Positions 1 to 8,826 of a stretch of 64,000 nt of DNA are shown piece by piece. The position numbers were made by a program, and so were the translations under genes. The stretch is from Bhargavaea ginsengi (GTDB taxonomy: Bacteria > Bacillota > Bacilli > Bacillales_A > Planococcaceae). Below the pieces are notes generated by a model, which saw only the letters and a list, made by a program, of their open reading frames with translations, ran no database searches and was not told the DNA's origin. Positions within the stretch are counted from its first letter, which is position 1, and the number at the start of each line of letters is the position of its first letter. Location: assembly GCF_900109165.1 (NCBI RefSeq), contig NZ_FNZF01000002.1:496001-560000 (forward strand), given 5' to 3'.

Positions 1-481
1 TCAAATGGCCGTCGCGGCTTTTCACGCTGACCAGATGGAGTTCCGGATCCAGTCCACGAAGTTCCAATTGGCTTTTGATCGCGTAAATATCACTCGGGAA
101 ATTAAGTTCGTCCGCTAGGATCTTCGTCTTCTTCCCTTCAGGCCGGAAGAATGTCGCCAGGATCTGATGAAGATTAGACGTGGTCGACCCGGTCACGATG
201 ACCTCCTCTGCCTTCGCCCCTACAAACGGTGCCATTTTGGCCGAAAGCTCTTCCGGAAGATAGAACCATGGACGGTCTCCACCCGTCCAGCCGTTGATGC
301 CGTGCGCCTTCCATGAATCCATCAGGCCGATCAGCGCCTGCTCTGCCCGACGGGACATCAGGCCCAGCGAATTTCCGTCCATGTAAATCGTTTCCGGCTG
401 TATGTAGAATTCTTCCCGGAAATCCTTCAGGCTGTCCTGCCGGTCAAGTTCCCTCGCCTCTTCCATAGTCCTCTTCGCCAT
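1..481 (-). CDS. kynU: Kynureninase, N-terminal part (cut by left edge)
   Basis: This leftward gene starts at ATG 481 and is still open at base 1, so about 160 codons are visible. Kynureninase is a PLP enzyme that cleaves kynurenine or 3-hydroxykynurenine to (hydroxy)anthranilate and alanine in tryptophan breakdown. The start region carries the family signature [12 protein letters not shown] near residue 25, followed by the [10 protein letters not shown] segment and the GSTTSNLHQ phosphate-binding segment near residue 105. An AAAGGGGG ribosome binding site lies about seven bases upstream of the start. It is divergent from ilvA. The PLP lysine lies beyond the edge and cannot be checked. In Bacillales kynU usually sits with kynA/kynB; those would be to the left. 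Confidence 0.88.
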   Translation of the reverse strand, partial: MAKRTMEEARELDRQDSLKDFREEFYIQPETIYMDGNSLGLMSRRAEQALIGLMDSWKAHGINGWTGGDRPWFYLPEELSAKMAPFVGAKAEEVIVTGSTTSNLHQILATFFRPEGKKTKILADELNFPSDIYAIKSQLELRGLDPELHLVSVKSRDGHL

Positions 482-668
482 ATCATGGCCCCCTTTGCTG
501 TTTACTCCGACTGTACGGCAATGCCAGAAACCTTGCAAGCGCTTTCCGCAATAATGGCTAGTTTTTGAAGATATAATTGTACTCGAATCTTTAGAAAATT
601 ACCGTGAGATTTAGCTTTATCCGTGATAGAATAAAACCATTCAATTTCAAAAAAAGGTCGTGTTATGG

Positions 669-1937
669 ATGCCAGCTACAAATGAACGGACTAAATTGCT
701 CCACGTGGAGGATATTCTGATCGCCTACCAGAAGCTGAAGGAAGTCGTTGCACATACGCCCCTACAGCTGAATAAACGGCTTTCCGAAAAATACGGCTGC
801 CGGATATACATCAAGCGCGAAGACCTTCAGCACGTCCGGTCGTTCAAGCTCCGGGGCGCCTACTACAAGATCAAATCTGTCGAGAACGAAGCCCGCGAAA
901 AAGGCGTCGTCTGTGCAAGTGCAGGAAACCACGCCCAGGGCGTCGCCTATGCATGTGCCGAACTCGGCATTGAAGGCAAGATTTTCATGCCTCAGACCAC
1001 GCCGAAGCAGAAGATCAACCAGGTGAAAATGTTCGGCCGTGACCAGGTCGAGATCATCCTGACCGGTGATACGTTCGACGAGTCCTCTGCCCAGGCACTT
1101 GCCTATAAAGAGGAGCACGGCCAGCTGTTCATCCATCCGTTCGATGATCCGGTCCTGATGGCCGGCCAGGGAACGGTCGCAGTCGAGATCCTGAATGACA
1201 TCGAAGAACCTGCCGACTTCGTATTCGCATCCATCGGCGGCGGAGGGCTTATGTCCGGACTTGCCACCTATATGAAGAATGTCTCTCCGCAGACAAAAAT
1301 GATCGGTGTGGAGCCGGCGGGCGCCGCCAGCATGAAAGCTTCCATTGAGAGCGGACAGGTTACTCCGCTCGCTTCCATCGATAAGTTCGTCGACGGGGCT
1401 GCTGTACAGACACCGGGATCCCTCACTTATGAGATCTGCAGCGAATATGTGGACGACATCCTTCCTATTCCGGAAGGCAAAGTGTGTACGGCTATCCTTG
1501 ACCTGTACAATGAACATGCCATTGTGGCAGAGCCTGCCGGTGCACTGCCGATTGCGGCGCTGGATGAATACAAGGATGAAATCAAAGGCAAAACCGTGGT
1601 CTGTGTGATCAGCGGCGGAAACAATGACATCAGCCGCATGCAGGAAATCAGGGAAAAGTCCCTGATCCATGAAGGGCTCCTCCACTACTTCATTCTTGAC
1701 TTCCCGCAGCGTGCGGGCGCACTCCGCCAGTTCCTGGACAATGTGCTTGGTCCCGATGATGATATCACGACGTTTGAATACACAAAGAAAAATAACAAAG
1801 AAAGCGGGCCGGCGATTGTCGGCATCGAGATCAAACACCCCGAAGACTACACAGGCCTGATCGAACGCATGACCACCCTCGGCTTCCCTTATAAAGAACT
1901 GAATAAAGACAGCTACCTTTTCGGCCTGCTGATCTGA
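669..1937 (+). CDS. ilvA: Threonine ammonia-lyase (threonine deaminase)
   Basis: This is the biosynthetic threonine dehydratase (about 422 aa) that makes 2-oxobutyrate from threonine, the first step of isoleucine synthesis. The N-terminal PLP domain shows HVRSFKLRGAY with the Schiff-base lysine near residue 60, ASAGNHAQG, and the glycine-rich phosphate loop ASIGGGGLMSG near residue 190. A short C-terminal regulatory ACT-like domain with the LDFPQRAGALRQFL motif follows, so this is the compact single-ACT form typical of Bacillus. An in-frame GTG at 660 gives three more residues, but ATG 669 is better spaced from the AAAAAGG site at 652-658. It is a single-gene unit closed by a perfect terminator. 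No T-box precedes it. Confidence 0.95.
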   Translation: MPATNERTKLLHVEDILIAYQKLKEVVAHTPLQLNKRLSEKYGCRIYIKREDLQHVRSFKLRGAYYKIKSVENEAREKGVVCASAGNHAQGVAYACAELGIEGKIFMPQTTPKQKINQVKMFGRDQVEIILTGDTFDESSAQALAYKEEHGQLFIHPFDDPVLMAGQGTVAVEILNDIEEPADFVFASIGGGGLMSGLATYMKNVSPQTKMIGVEPAGAASMKASIESGQVTPLASIDKFVDGAAVQTPGSLTYEICSEYVDDILPIPEGKVCTAILDLYNEHAIVAEPAGALPIAALDEYKDEIKGKTVVCVISGGNNDISRMQEIREKSLIHEGLLHYFILDFPQRAGALRQFLDNVLGPDDDITTFEYTKKNNKESGPAIVGIEIKHPEDYTGLIERMTTLGFPYKELNKDSYLFGLLI

Positions 1938-1945
1938 TTCCATTG

Positions 1946-1973
1946 CTGTCCGGCGCTGCCGGACAGTTTTTTT
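1946..1973 (+). terminator. Rho-independent terminator of ilvA
   Basis: CTGTCCGGC and GCCGGACAG form a perfect 9-bp stem with a three-base loop, followed by seven T. It begins eight bases after the ilvA stop codon. Confidence 0.93.
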
Positions 1974-1985
1974 CGGTTCATCCGG

Positions 1986-2558
1986 TCAGTCCTGTTCAAG
2001 TTTGTTTTTGACGAGTGCCATGTCTTCGAGAAAGAGTTTATAGAGATTGGGGCGGCGCCTGACCGCCAAGGGATGGTAGGCAACGGTCGTCTCATAACCG
2101 TTTACTCTATGCCAACTGCCCCGCAGTCCTTTCACATCCAGTTCGGGGTTCCCGAAAAACGATTGCACGGCGACATTTCCGAGGCAGAGGATAAGATCCG
2201 GCCGGTAAGTCTCCAGTTGTTCGTCCAGATGGCGCCGCATGCAAATGTCCCTCGCTTGTTCCTTGTCGTATTTCCGGACCGGCTTGCGTTTCAAGATATA
2301 GGTCACATAAAACAGCTTGTCGTCCAATCCGGTTTCAGCGATGGCCTGCTGGAAGGTCTGCCGGGTACCGCAGACAAACGGATCCCCCTCCCGGTCCTCC
2401 CGGGCACCCGGGTTGTCGAGAATCACCATTATAGGCGCCTCCGGGTTCCCTTCTCCCCATACCATCCTCGTCCCGTGCCGGTCAAGCCCGCACTCCCTGT
2501 AATCCCGTTCACTTGCAGGAGCCGGATCCTCCGGCCAGATTCGGGGGCAAAATGGCAT
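1986..2558 (-). CDS. Uracil-DNA glycosylase superfamily protein (family 4/5-like)
   Basis: A 190-aa protein of the UDG superfamily, expected to excise uracil or a related deaminated base from DNA. The first motif region reads LDNPGAREDREGDPFVCG, which matches the GxxPG...ED...G.PFVG layout of family-4 enzymes; the C-terminal motif is AYHPLAVRRRPNL, matching the HPxxxLR loop that enters the DNA minor groove. The iron-sulfur cysteine pattern of classical family 4 is incomplete: the N-terminus has PFCP and a later ECGL, so a metal site is possible but not clear. The ATG at 2558 has GGGAAGGTG upstream at good spacing. It stands alone, convergent with ilvA and divergent from the UvrA-like gene, so the 78-bp gap before 2637 holds both promoters. 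Confidence 0.75.
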   Translation of the reverse strand: MPFCPRIWPEDPAPASERDYRECGLDRHGTRMVWGEGNPEAPIMVILDNPGAREDREGDPFVCGTRQTFQQAIAETGLDDKLFYVTYILKRKPVRKYDKEQARDICMRRHLDEQLETYRPDLILCLGNVAVQSFFGNPELDVKGLRGSWHRVNGYETTVAYHPLAVRRRPNLYKLFLEDMALVKNKLEQD

Positions 2559-2636
2559 TTTTCATCACCTTCCCGTTCGTGTAAAGTACCTATAACGGAC
2601 TTTTATATATAAACATTGCCCTGAAGGAGTGTCGTC

Positions 2637-4901
2637 ATGCCATCGGTCAGCCAAGAATTCATCCGAATCATCCATGCCAATGAAAACAATCTGAAAAATG
2701 TCTCAGTGGACCTGCCAAAAAAGAAAATCACCGTTTTCACCGGTGTCTCCGGTTCCGGCAAGTCTTCGCTCTGTCTGAATACAATCGCTGCCGAGTCCCG
2801 ACGCGAGCTGAATGAAACGTTTCCCAGCTTCGTCCAGCAGTATCTTCCGAAGTACGGAAGGCCCCGGGTCGGCAGGATCGAGAATCTGCCCGTGACAATA
2901 ATCCTCGACCAGAAAAAGCCCGGCCAAAATTCGCGGTCGACCGTCGGGACATATACGGATATCTACGCCCAGCTCCGACTGCTCTATTCCCGTGTCGGCC
3001 GGCCGTTCATCGGCTATTCCGACGCATTTTCCTTTAACCACCCGTCGGGCATGTGCCCGCGCTGCGAAGGCATCGGCGAAGTGACGGACCTGGATGTCCA
3101 CCGGCTGATCGATTTCGATAAGTCGCTGAATGACGAGGGAGTCATCAATTTCCCGGCCTTTACCACGGGGGCCTGGCGGTGGAAGCGGTATGCCTACAGC
3201 GGCCTGTTCGACCTGGACAAGAAAATCCGGGACTACTCACCTGAGGAATTGGATCTGTTCCTTTACTCCCCACAGATCAAATTGAAGAACCCGCCGGCTA
3301 ACTGGCCCAAATCCGCCAAGTTCGAAGGGATCGTCCCGCGCATGTACCGGAGCGTCATCACCCAGAAGGAAGGCAAACGCCACCAGAAGCTGCTTGACCA
3401 AATGGTGTCGACATACAAGTGCCCGGAATGCGGCGGCACCCGGGTCAACGAAAAAGTACGGAGCTGCAGAATCGACGGCAATAGCATTGCGGACGTGGTG
3501 GCAATGTCCATAGATGAGTCCGTCCAGTTTATCCGGTCCATCACCGACCCGATTGCAAACGAGCTTAAGAAAGAGCTGGAACTCCGACTTTGCGCACTTG
3601 TCGACATCGGTCTCGGGTACCTGACGCTCAGCCGCGGTGTCAGCACCCTGTCAGGAGGAGAAGCGCAGCGGACGAAGATCGCGAAGTATATCAACTCCTC
3701 GCTTTCCGATATGGTGTACGTGTTCGACGAGCCTAGTGCCGGCCTTCACCACTCGGATATCAGACGCCTGAGCAAGTCGCTGATGAGGCTTCGTGACCAC
3801 GGCAATACCGTACTGATTGTCGAGCACCATCCCGAAATCATCAAACTGGCCGATCACATCATCGATATGGGTCCGCATGCCGGTGAACATGGAGGTGAGG
3901 TCGTATTCACCGGGAGCTATCCGGACCTCTTGGCATCGGATACGCTTACCGGACGGTCCCTGCGGCATTCCGTTCCGCTGAACAACAGACCCCGGACGCC
4001 AGCAGGATGGCACCGCCTGGAAAAAGCTGCGCTGCACAATCTGAATGATGTCACGGTCGATTTCCCTCTCGGCGTGCTTACAGTGATCGCCGGCGTGGCC
4101 GGGTCCGGCAAAAGTTCACTGATGCAGCTGTTTGAGCAGGATTGGACAGGTCCGATTGTCTCCATCAGCCAGAACGCCATCGGCGCCACGTCCCGCTCGA
4201 CGCCTGCAACTTATCTGGACATTTCCGATGCCATTCGGAAGCGGTTTGCCCGACAAACCGGGCAGGCAGCCTCCCTCTTCAGCTTTAATTCCAAGGGGGC
4301 CTGCCCTGCATGCGGAGGCAAGGGCATCATCGTCACCGGCATGCACTTCATGGATCCGATCGAGACGGTCTGTGAAGTGTGTGACGGCACCCGGTATGCC
4401 CCGGAAGTCCTTCAGTACCGGGTGGACGGACAGTCGATTGCCGATGTGATGGGAATGTCTGTAAAGGAAGCGGTCAGTTTCTTCGAAGAGGAACCGTTTA
4501 AGAAACAGCTCATTTCTCTGGATCGTGTCGGGCTCGGCTATATCCGCCTGAACCAATCGATGTCGACTCTTTCAGGCGGTGAATTGCAGCGGGTAAAACT
4601 GGCGAGCCACCTGAATGAGAAAGGCACCGTTTTTATCATGGACGAACCGACAGAGGGTCTCCATACCGATGATACGCTGAAGCTGATGGACCTCTTTCAT
4701 CAGCTCGTTGATGAAGGAAACAGCCTGTTTTTGGTCGAGCACCGGCTGGATGTTATCAAGCAGGCTGACTATCTGATCGAACTGGGTCCCGGAGGAGGCA
4801 ATGCAGGAGGCAATATCCTCTTCACGGGACCACCCGGAGAGCTTCTGAAAAGCAGCAAATCCGTCACCAGGCCGTATGTCGAGGAAAACCTGCAACATTG
4901 A
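2637..4901 (+). CDS. Short UvrA-like ABC ATPase (UvrA2 type)
   Basis: This 754-aa protein has the two-cassette architecture of UvrA: Walker A GVSGSGKSS near residue 37 and GVAGSGKSS near residue 485, signatures TLSGGEAQRTK and TLSGGELQRVK, Walker B VFDEPSAGLH and IMDEPTEGLH, and two zinc-finger regions (CPRCEG/CPECGG and CPACGG/CEVC). It is about 200 residues shorter than housekeeping UvrA. What is missing is mostly the region that carries the UvrB-binding domain, so it probably belongs to the UvrA2-like paralogues linked to drug or DNA-adduct tolerance rather than to the UvrABC core. That role is inference. An AAGGAG site precedes ATG 2637, and a two-way terminator closes it. No uvrB or uvrC is nearby. 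Confidence 0.87.
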   Translation: MPSVSQEFIRIIHANENNLKNVSVDLPKKKITVFTGVSGSGKSSLCLNTIAAESRRELNETFPSFVQQYLPKYGRPRVGRIENLPVTIILDQKKPGQNSRSTVGTYTDIYAQLRLLYSRVGRPFIGYSDAFSFNHPSGMCPRCEGIGEVTDLDVHRLIDFDKSLNDEGVINFPAFTTGAWRWKRYAYSGLFDLDKKIRDYSPEELDLFLYSPQIKLKNPPANWPKSAKFEGIVPRMYRSVITQKEGKRHQKLLDQMVSTYKCPECGGTRVNEKVRSCRIDGNSIADVVAMSIDESVQFIRSITDPIANELKKELELRLCALVDIGLGYLTLSRGVSTLSGGEAQRTKIAKYINSSLSDMVYVFDEPSAGLHHSDIRRLSKSLMRLRDHGNTVLIVEHHPEIIKLADHIIDMGPHAGEHGGEVVFTGSYPDLLASDTLTGRSLRHSVPLNNRPRTPAGWHRLEKAALHNLNDVTVDFPLGVLTVIAGVAGSGKSSLMQLFEQDWTGPIVSISQNAIGATSRSTPATYLDISDAIRKRFARQTGQAASLFSFNSKGACPACGGKGIIVTGMHFMDPIETVCEVCDGTRYAPEVLQYRVDGQSIADVMGMSVKEAVSFFEEEPFKKQLISLDRVGLGYIRLNQSMSTLSGGELQRVKLASHLNEKGTVFIMDEPTEGLHTDDTLKLMDLFHQLVDEGNSLFLVEHRLDVIKQADYLIELGPGGGNAGGNILFTGPPGELLKSSKSVTRPYVEENLQH

Positions 4902-4913
4902 TAGGCCAAATAG

Positions 4914-4953
4914 AAAAATCGGACCTTCGAAAAAACTGAAGGTCCGATTTTTT
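4914..4953. terminator. Bidirectional terminator between uvrA-like gene and fhs
   Basis: AAAAATCGGACCTTC and GAAGGTCCGATTTTT pair around a nine-base loop, with A/T tracts on both sides. It serves the two convergent genes. Confidence 0.93.
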
Positions 4954-4958
4954 AACTT

Positions 4959-6635
4959 TTACATCAGGCCGACCGCATGTCCTTCACGGTCAATGTCCAT
5001 GCGCATGGCGGCAGGTTCCTTCGGCAGGCCCGGCATCGTCATGATATCGCCTGTCAGACAGACGATGAATCCGGCACCGAGTTTTGGGATCAGTTCACGG
5101 ATGGTGATCGTGAATCCTTCCGGACGTCCGAGGACTGTTGGATCATCCGTGAACGAGTACTGGGTCTTCGCCATGCAGACCGGCAGGATGTCCCAGCCCC
5201 GCTGCCTGATTTCGGCCAGTTGCTTTTGTGCACGGTCTGTAAAATGCACCCCTGCTCCGCCGTATACTTTTGTCACGATAGCTGCCACTTTGTCCTCGAA
5301 AGCATCCAATTCATCATACACCGGGGCGAATTGGTTGCCTTCTCCGATTTGTTCAAGGACGAGCCTGGCCACATCAGTACCGCCCTGACCGCCCCGTGCC
5401 CATACATCGGCTACCGCGGCCCGCACACCGTTTTCAAGGCAAAAACCGAGGATCGTTTCGATTTCTTCCTCTGTATCGGTGATGAAACGGTTCAGTGCCA
5501 CGACAGGCTCGATACCGAACGCCCGGATCGTGTCGATATGCTTTGCCAGGTTCGGAAGTCCCTCGGCGACGGCAAGCGCATTGGAGGCGGAAAGGTCTGT
5601 TTTCGGAATGCCGCCGTGCATCTTCAGTGCCCGTACGGTCGCGACAATGACGACTGCATCCGGCTTAAAATCCCCCTGCCGCGCTTTGATATCCATAAAC
5701 TTTTCCGCACCCAGATCGGAACCGAAACCGGCTTCCGTGACCACGATGTCCGCCAGCTGTTTCGCAGTCAAGGTGGCGGCAAGCGAGTTGCAGCCGTGTG
5801 CGATGTTGGCAAACGGGCCGCCGTGGATCAGCGCCGGGGTCCCCCCGATCGTCTGGACAAGGTTCGGCTTAAACGCCTCTTTCAGCAAAAGGGTCAATGC
5901 CCCTTCGGCACCTAGGTCACGGACAGTCACCGGTTCTCTCCCGTACGTATAGCCGATGACGATGCGCGCAAGCCGTTCTTTCAGGTCATCCAGGGACTTT
6001 GCCAGACAGAAGACAGCCATGATTTCAGAGGCGACGGTGATGTCGAATCCGTCTTCTCTCGGAATGCCGCCTGACGGGCCGCCGAGCCCGACGGTCACAT
6101 GACGGAGCGCCCGGTCATTCATATCCAGTACCCGCTTCCAGGTGATCCTTCTGGGATCGATACCGAGTGAATTGCCCTGATGAAGATGGTTGTCAATCAA
6201 AGCGGAAAGCGCGTTATTGGCCGTTGTGATCGCATGGATATCTCCGGTGAAGTGAAGGTTAATGTCCTCCATCGGCAGGACCTGCGAATAGCCGCCGCCT
6301 GCCGCTCCTCCTTTCATTCCCATGACCGGACCGAGCGACGGTTCCCGCAAAGCGACCATCGTTTTCTCACCCAGCAGAGAAAATGCATCGGCAAGACCGA
6401 CCGTTACCGTCGACTTTCCTTCACCCGCCGGAGTCGGGCTGATCGCCGTCACGAGCACGACCTTTCCTTCCGCATCGTTAGGAGAAAGCTTGTCCACATC
6501 GATCTTTCCTTTGAATCGGCCGTATGGTTCCAATGCCTCTTCAGGTATTCCTGCCTTTTCTGCAATCTCTCCGATCGGTTTCATCTCGGCACGGCTTGCG
6601 ATTTCCAAATCAGTCAGCGGTGTTGTTGTCTTCAT
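4959..6635 (-). CDS. fhs: Formate-tetrahydrofolate ligase
   Basis: This 558-aa cytosolic enzyme makes 10-formyl-THF from formate, THF and ATP for one-carbon metabolism. It shows the Walker-like [11 protein letters not shown] loop near residue 66, the [20 protein letters not shown] stretch and the [12 protein letters not shown] region, all family-diagnostic, and the length equals the usual 555-560. The frame stays open further upstream, but ATG 6635 ([14 protein letters not shown]) matches the family N-terminus and has GGAAGGGGAGA just before it. It is monocistronic and divergent from the DUF3298 gene. A TATAAT-like -10 is visible near 6670 on the minus strand but its -35 is poor. Confidence 0.97.
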   Translation of the reverse strand: MKTTTPLTDLEIASRAEMKPIGEIAEKAGIPEEALEPYGRFKGKIDVDKLSPNDAEGKVVLVTAISPTPAGEGKSTVTVGLADAFSLLGEKTMVALREPSLGPVMGMKGGAAGGGYSQVLPMEDINLHFTGDIHAITTANNALSALIDNHLHQGNSLGIDPRRITWKRVLDMNDRALRHVTVGLGGPSGGIPREDGFDITVASEIMAVFCLAKSLDDLKERLARIVIGYTYGREPVTVRDLGAEGALTLLLKEAFKPNLVQTIGGTPALIHGGPFANIAHGCNSLAATLTAKQLADIVVTEAGFGSDLGAEKFMDIKARQGDFKPDAVVIVATVRALKMHGGIPKTDLSASNALAVAEGLPNLAKHIDTIRAFGIEPVVALNRFITDTEEEIETILGFCLENGVRAAVADVWARGGQGGTDVARLVLEQIGEGNQFAPVYDELDAFEDKVAAIVTKVYGGAGVHFTDRAQKQLAEIRQRGWDILPVCMAKTQYSFTDDPTVLGRPEGFTITIRELIPKLGAGFIVCLTGDIMTMPGLPKEPAAMRMDIDREGHAVGLM

Positions 6636-6746
6636 CACTGTCTCCCCTTCCGGGCTGTTGTTATCTTCATTATACTGCCCGGAAAGACACGCCGTCTTCA
6701 GACTTCTTACAAAAGAATGACACCTAAACTTTTCCCTGCGCATGGA

Positions 6747-7388
6747 ATGAAGAAAACAGAGAGGATGATACCGATTCCATTCGAACTTCCTGTGCAGATT
6801 GTTTCCCATCCGATCCGGATGGCAACTCCCGAAATCGATCTGGTATATCCGCAGGTCACCGGTCTGGCCAACCCATCAGCCCAGACTGCGATCAATCTGG
6901 AGATCGTCACTGAGTTCGCTCTGCTTGTGCAGCAGCTTGGCTATGGAAATCAAAATCTGGTTGAGATGACCGGCTACTATGAGGTGAAGACGAATGAACG
7001 GGGCGTGCTCAGCCTTCTTCTCGTCGTCTATTCCTTCACGGGCGGGGCTCACGGCCTGACGCTTGCCAAAGGATTGACCTTTGACGTCCACACCGGAAGG
7101 CGATATCGCCTTGGAGATCTTTTTAAACCGGACAGCGGATATACAAAGGTGCTGTCCGGTTTTATCGGTGAATGGATCGAACAATGGGAAGTCCCGGTTC
7201 TTGAACCGTTTGAGTCGATTTCACCTGACCAGGACTTTTATCTGGCCGACCATTCCCTCACTTTGTTTTTCCAGTTATATGAGCTCACTCCGTATGTTTA
7301 CGGCTTCCCCTATTTTCCGATTGCGCTGAAATCACTGGAGTCTATTATCGCAGATCCCAGTCCGGCAGCGACACTCCTCCCATTTTAA
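6747..7388 (+). CDS. DUF3298 (RsiV C-terminal-like) domain protein
   Basis: About 213 aa; function unknown. The C-terminal two thirds carry the DUF3298 pattern found in the extracellular half of anti-sigma factor RsiV and in PdaC-like proteins: [29 protein letters not shown], a [14 protein letters not shown] segment and the [15 protein letters not shown] segment. Unlike RsiV there is no transmembrane helix and no signal peptide, so the protein appears cytosolic. The start is uncertain: ATG 6747 is chosen, but ATG 6717 and ATG 6765 are in frame and none has a clear Shine-Dalgarno at normal spacing. It is divergent from fhs and has no sigma factor gene beside it. Confidence 0.7.
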   Translation: MKKTERMIPIPFELPVQIVSHPIRMATPEIDLVYPQVTGLANPSAQTAINLEIVTEFALLVQQLGYGNQNLVEMTGYYEVKTNERGVLSLLLVVYSFTGGAHGLTLAKGLTFDVHTGRRYRLGDLFKPDSGYTKVLSGFIGEWIEQWEVPVLEPFESISPDQDFYLADHSLTLFFQLYELTPYVYGFPYFPIALKSLESIIADPSPAATLLPF

Positions 7389-7425
7389 AAAAGCTCCGAT
7401 CCCCGACCGGGGACTGGAGCTTTTT
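7387..7425. terminator. Bidirectional terminator
   Basis: AAAAAGCTCC...GGAGCTTTTT with an inner GATCCCCG/CGGGGACT extension. It lies between the convergent DUF3298 gene and mhqD. Confidence 0.92.
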
Positions 7426-7426
7426 C

Positions 7427-8029
7427 TCAGTATTTATTGTGATACCATGCGGCAGCAGCCTGAATTTCCGACTGGGTCAATGAGTGACCGAAGTTTTCCC
7501 AATGGACATGGACATCTGCGCCCGCGCTTTCCAGAAGGCCCTTCAGATCTTTTGCTTCATCCATCGGACAGATCGGATCATTGGTGCCCGCGCCGATAAA
7601 GACGGATGTTCCATCCAATGACGGAAGTCCTTTATCACGGACCGGAACCATCGGATGGTGGAGGATTGCGCCCTTCAGGGCATCAGCGTAATGGAACATC
7701 AGGCTTGCCGCGATGTTAGCCCCGTTCGAGTAACCGACTGCAATCACGTTATTCCGGTCGAATCCGTAGTCTTCTGCAGCTTTATTGATGAATGTATTCA
7801 GGTCTTCCGTACGTTTGACCAAGTCTTCCAGGTCGAACACGCCTTCCGCCAGCCGCCTGAAAAACCGTGGCATGCCATTTTCAAGAACCTCGCCCCTGAC
7901 ACTCAGGATTCCGCCATCCGGATCGATAAAATTACCGATAGGGAGCAGGTCATTTTCTGTTCCTCCGGTTCCATGCAAGAGTAAAAGCGTCGGTCGGTTA
8001 GCTTTACCTTCCTTATAGATATGCTTCAA
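7427..8029 (-). CDS. mhqD: Carboxylesterase/dioxygenase-linked hydrolase MhqD
   Basis: A 200-aa alpha/beta hydrolase that closely resembles B. subtilis MhqD of the methylhydroquinone/quinone stress regulon. Visible features are the oxyanion segment LLLLHGTGGTENDLLP, the conserved SVRGEVLENGMPRFFRR stretch, the nucleophile elbow VGYSNGAN (Ser near residue 106), the Asp in GTNDPICP and the His in FGHSLTQSE. The start is TTG at 8029 with a TAGGGATCC site upstream. Its promoter region contains a TATCT-N8-AGATA palindrome that matches MhqR operators, which supports the assignment independently. Unlike in B. subtilis it is alone, without mhqE/mhqO. Confidence 0.87.
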   Translation of the reverse strand: MKHIYKEGKANRPTLLLLHGTGGTENDLLPIGNFIDPDGGILSVRGEVLENGMPRFFRRLAEGVFDLEDLVKRTEDLNTFINKAAEDYGFDRNNVIAVGYSNGANIAASLMFHYADALKGAILHHPMVPVRDKGLPSLDGTSVFIGAGTNDPICPMDEAKDLKGLLESAGADVHVHWENFGHSLTQSEIQAAAAWYHNKY

Positions 8030-8047
8030 TCGGATCCCTACTTTCTT

Positions 8048-8092
8048 TATCTCGAATTAAAGATAATAGTAACAGGTTTTATCCTGCATGGA
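8048..8092 (-). promoter_or_regulatory. mhqD promoter with MhqR-type operator
   Basis: The palindrome TATCTCGAATTAAAGATA lies at 8048-8065, directly downstream of a -10 TACTAT (8065-8070 on the minus strand) with TTTCCA 17 bp further up. B. subtilis MhqR boxes have the form TATCT-cgaattcg-AGATA (established knowledge), so quinone/thiol-stress derepression is likely. Confidence 0.65.
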
Positions 8093-8340
8093 AAGTCAGT
8101 TGTTTTATCGAAAATAAAAACCGTAAAAAAGTATGCACGAAATGTTTACTCCAATTCCTGCCGGGTAAATAAACAGTACAAGGCGAACACCGCTGGATGC
8201 ATCGGTACGATTGATGCCAAAGGCGGAGAACTGCACAGCCTTGGCGGAAAATTTGCTTTATGTGACGTAGATCTATTCTCGTCAGCGCCGCATGATCCGT
8301 GTCGGCCGGACCGAATATCCGCAAGACGAATCATCAAAAG
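8093..8340. other. Non-coding stretch before the tandem elements
   Basis: No convincing gene. Only short frames without ribosome binding sites occur. The segment near 8213-8245 vaguely resembles the repeat core that follows (ATGCCAAAGGCGGAGAAC), possibly a decayed copy. No clear promoter was found. Confidence 0.4.
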
Positions 8341-8660
8341 GATGATGGATCATGGAAACCAGGAGGACAAAAAAATAGGCAGATTGAAGTAGATATCTGC
8401 CGGTGCGATTGACCGGAGTGAATCCGGACAGCTATGCAATGGACTCAGGGGATGGTAGACAATGGACACCAGGAGGACACAAGAAAACCCGCCTAAACGG
8501 GCTTAGGTTTTCGCAAAGAACGAACGGATCGATTTTCCGTACAATCCTTGCACGTGACTCAGGAGATGGTGCCGATGGAAACCCGGAGGTCCGACAGGGA
8601 CTGCGGCGGACAGTAAGTTTTTTGTGAAAGTGCATTTGACAGCCTGACTGCAACTTGGGT
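8341..8660 (+). repeat. Three tandem ~110-nt elements with a GGA-rich core (candidate non-coding RNA)
   Basis: A core of the form GATGG-N3-6-ATGGANACC-(A/C)GGAGG-(A/T)C occurs three times: 8344-8368, 8451-8477 and 8565-8592, spaced 110 and 113 bases. Copies 2 and 3 are both preceded by a short hairpin (CCGGA/TCCGG at about 8414-8428 and ACGGA/TCCGT at about 8524-8541), about 20 variable bases and GACTCAGG. Copies 1 and 2 are followed by further hairpins (GGCAGAT/ATCTGCC at about 8378-8400; CCCG/CGGG around 8477-8500). GGA triplets are strongly over-represented. A plus-strand terminator at 8783-8826 suggests rightward transcription. It matches no riboswitch or RNA family I recognise. Confidence 0.45.
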
Positions 8661-8782
8661 GGTCAACCGACTTGACACCTTTGCCGGAAAGGCGACGGCA
8701 GTTTGGCCGATCCTGCAACAGACGAGATGGATCACTTCTTCGTCAGAGCAGTATCTGAATCAGCAAGTTTTCCGTTTGCAGG
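8661..8782. other. Non-coding stretch between tandem elements and terminator
   Basis: No gene. It contains a GACGA/TCGTC hairpin at about 8722-8748 whose loop again holds GATGGATCA, as in repeat copy 1. It is probably the 3' part of the same transcript. Confidence 0.35.
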
Positions 8783-8826
8783 GAAACCGCCCGATCGATG
8801 GATCGGGCGGTTTCTCCTTTTTTTAT
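8783..8826 (+). terminator. Strong rho-independent terminator reading rightward
   Basis: GAAACCGCCCGATC pairs with GATCGGGCGGTTTC, followed by TCC and seven T. No protein gene points into it from the left, so it most likely ends the non-coding transcript over 8.3-8.7 kb. On the minus strand it has no T-run. Confidence 0.85.

Noticed and set aside
762..1943. Long minus-strand open frame (393 codons) opposite ilvA
   Set aside because: It is a shadow of ilvA caused by codon bias; it has no recognisable domain and a Cys/Phe/Asp-rich, non-protein-like composition.
8441..8480. GGGGATGG start resembling a fluoride riboswitch
   Set aside because: The pseudoknot partners and conserved downstream GAT-GA segment are absent, and no fluoride exporter follows.
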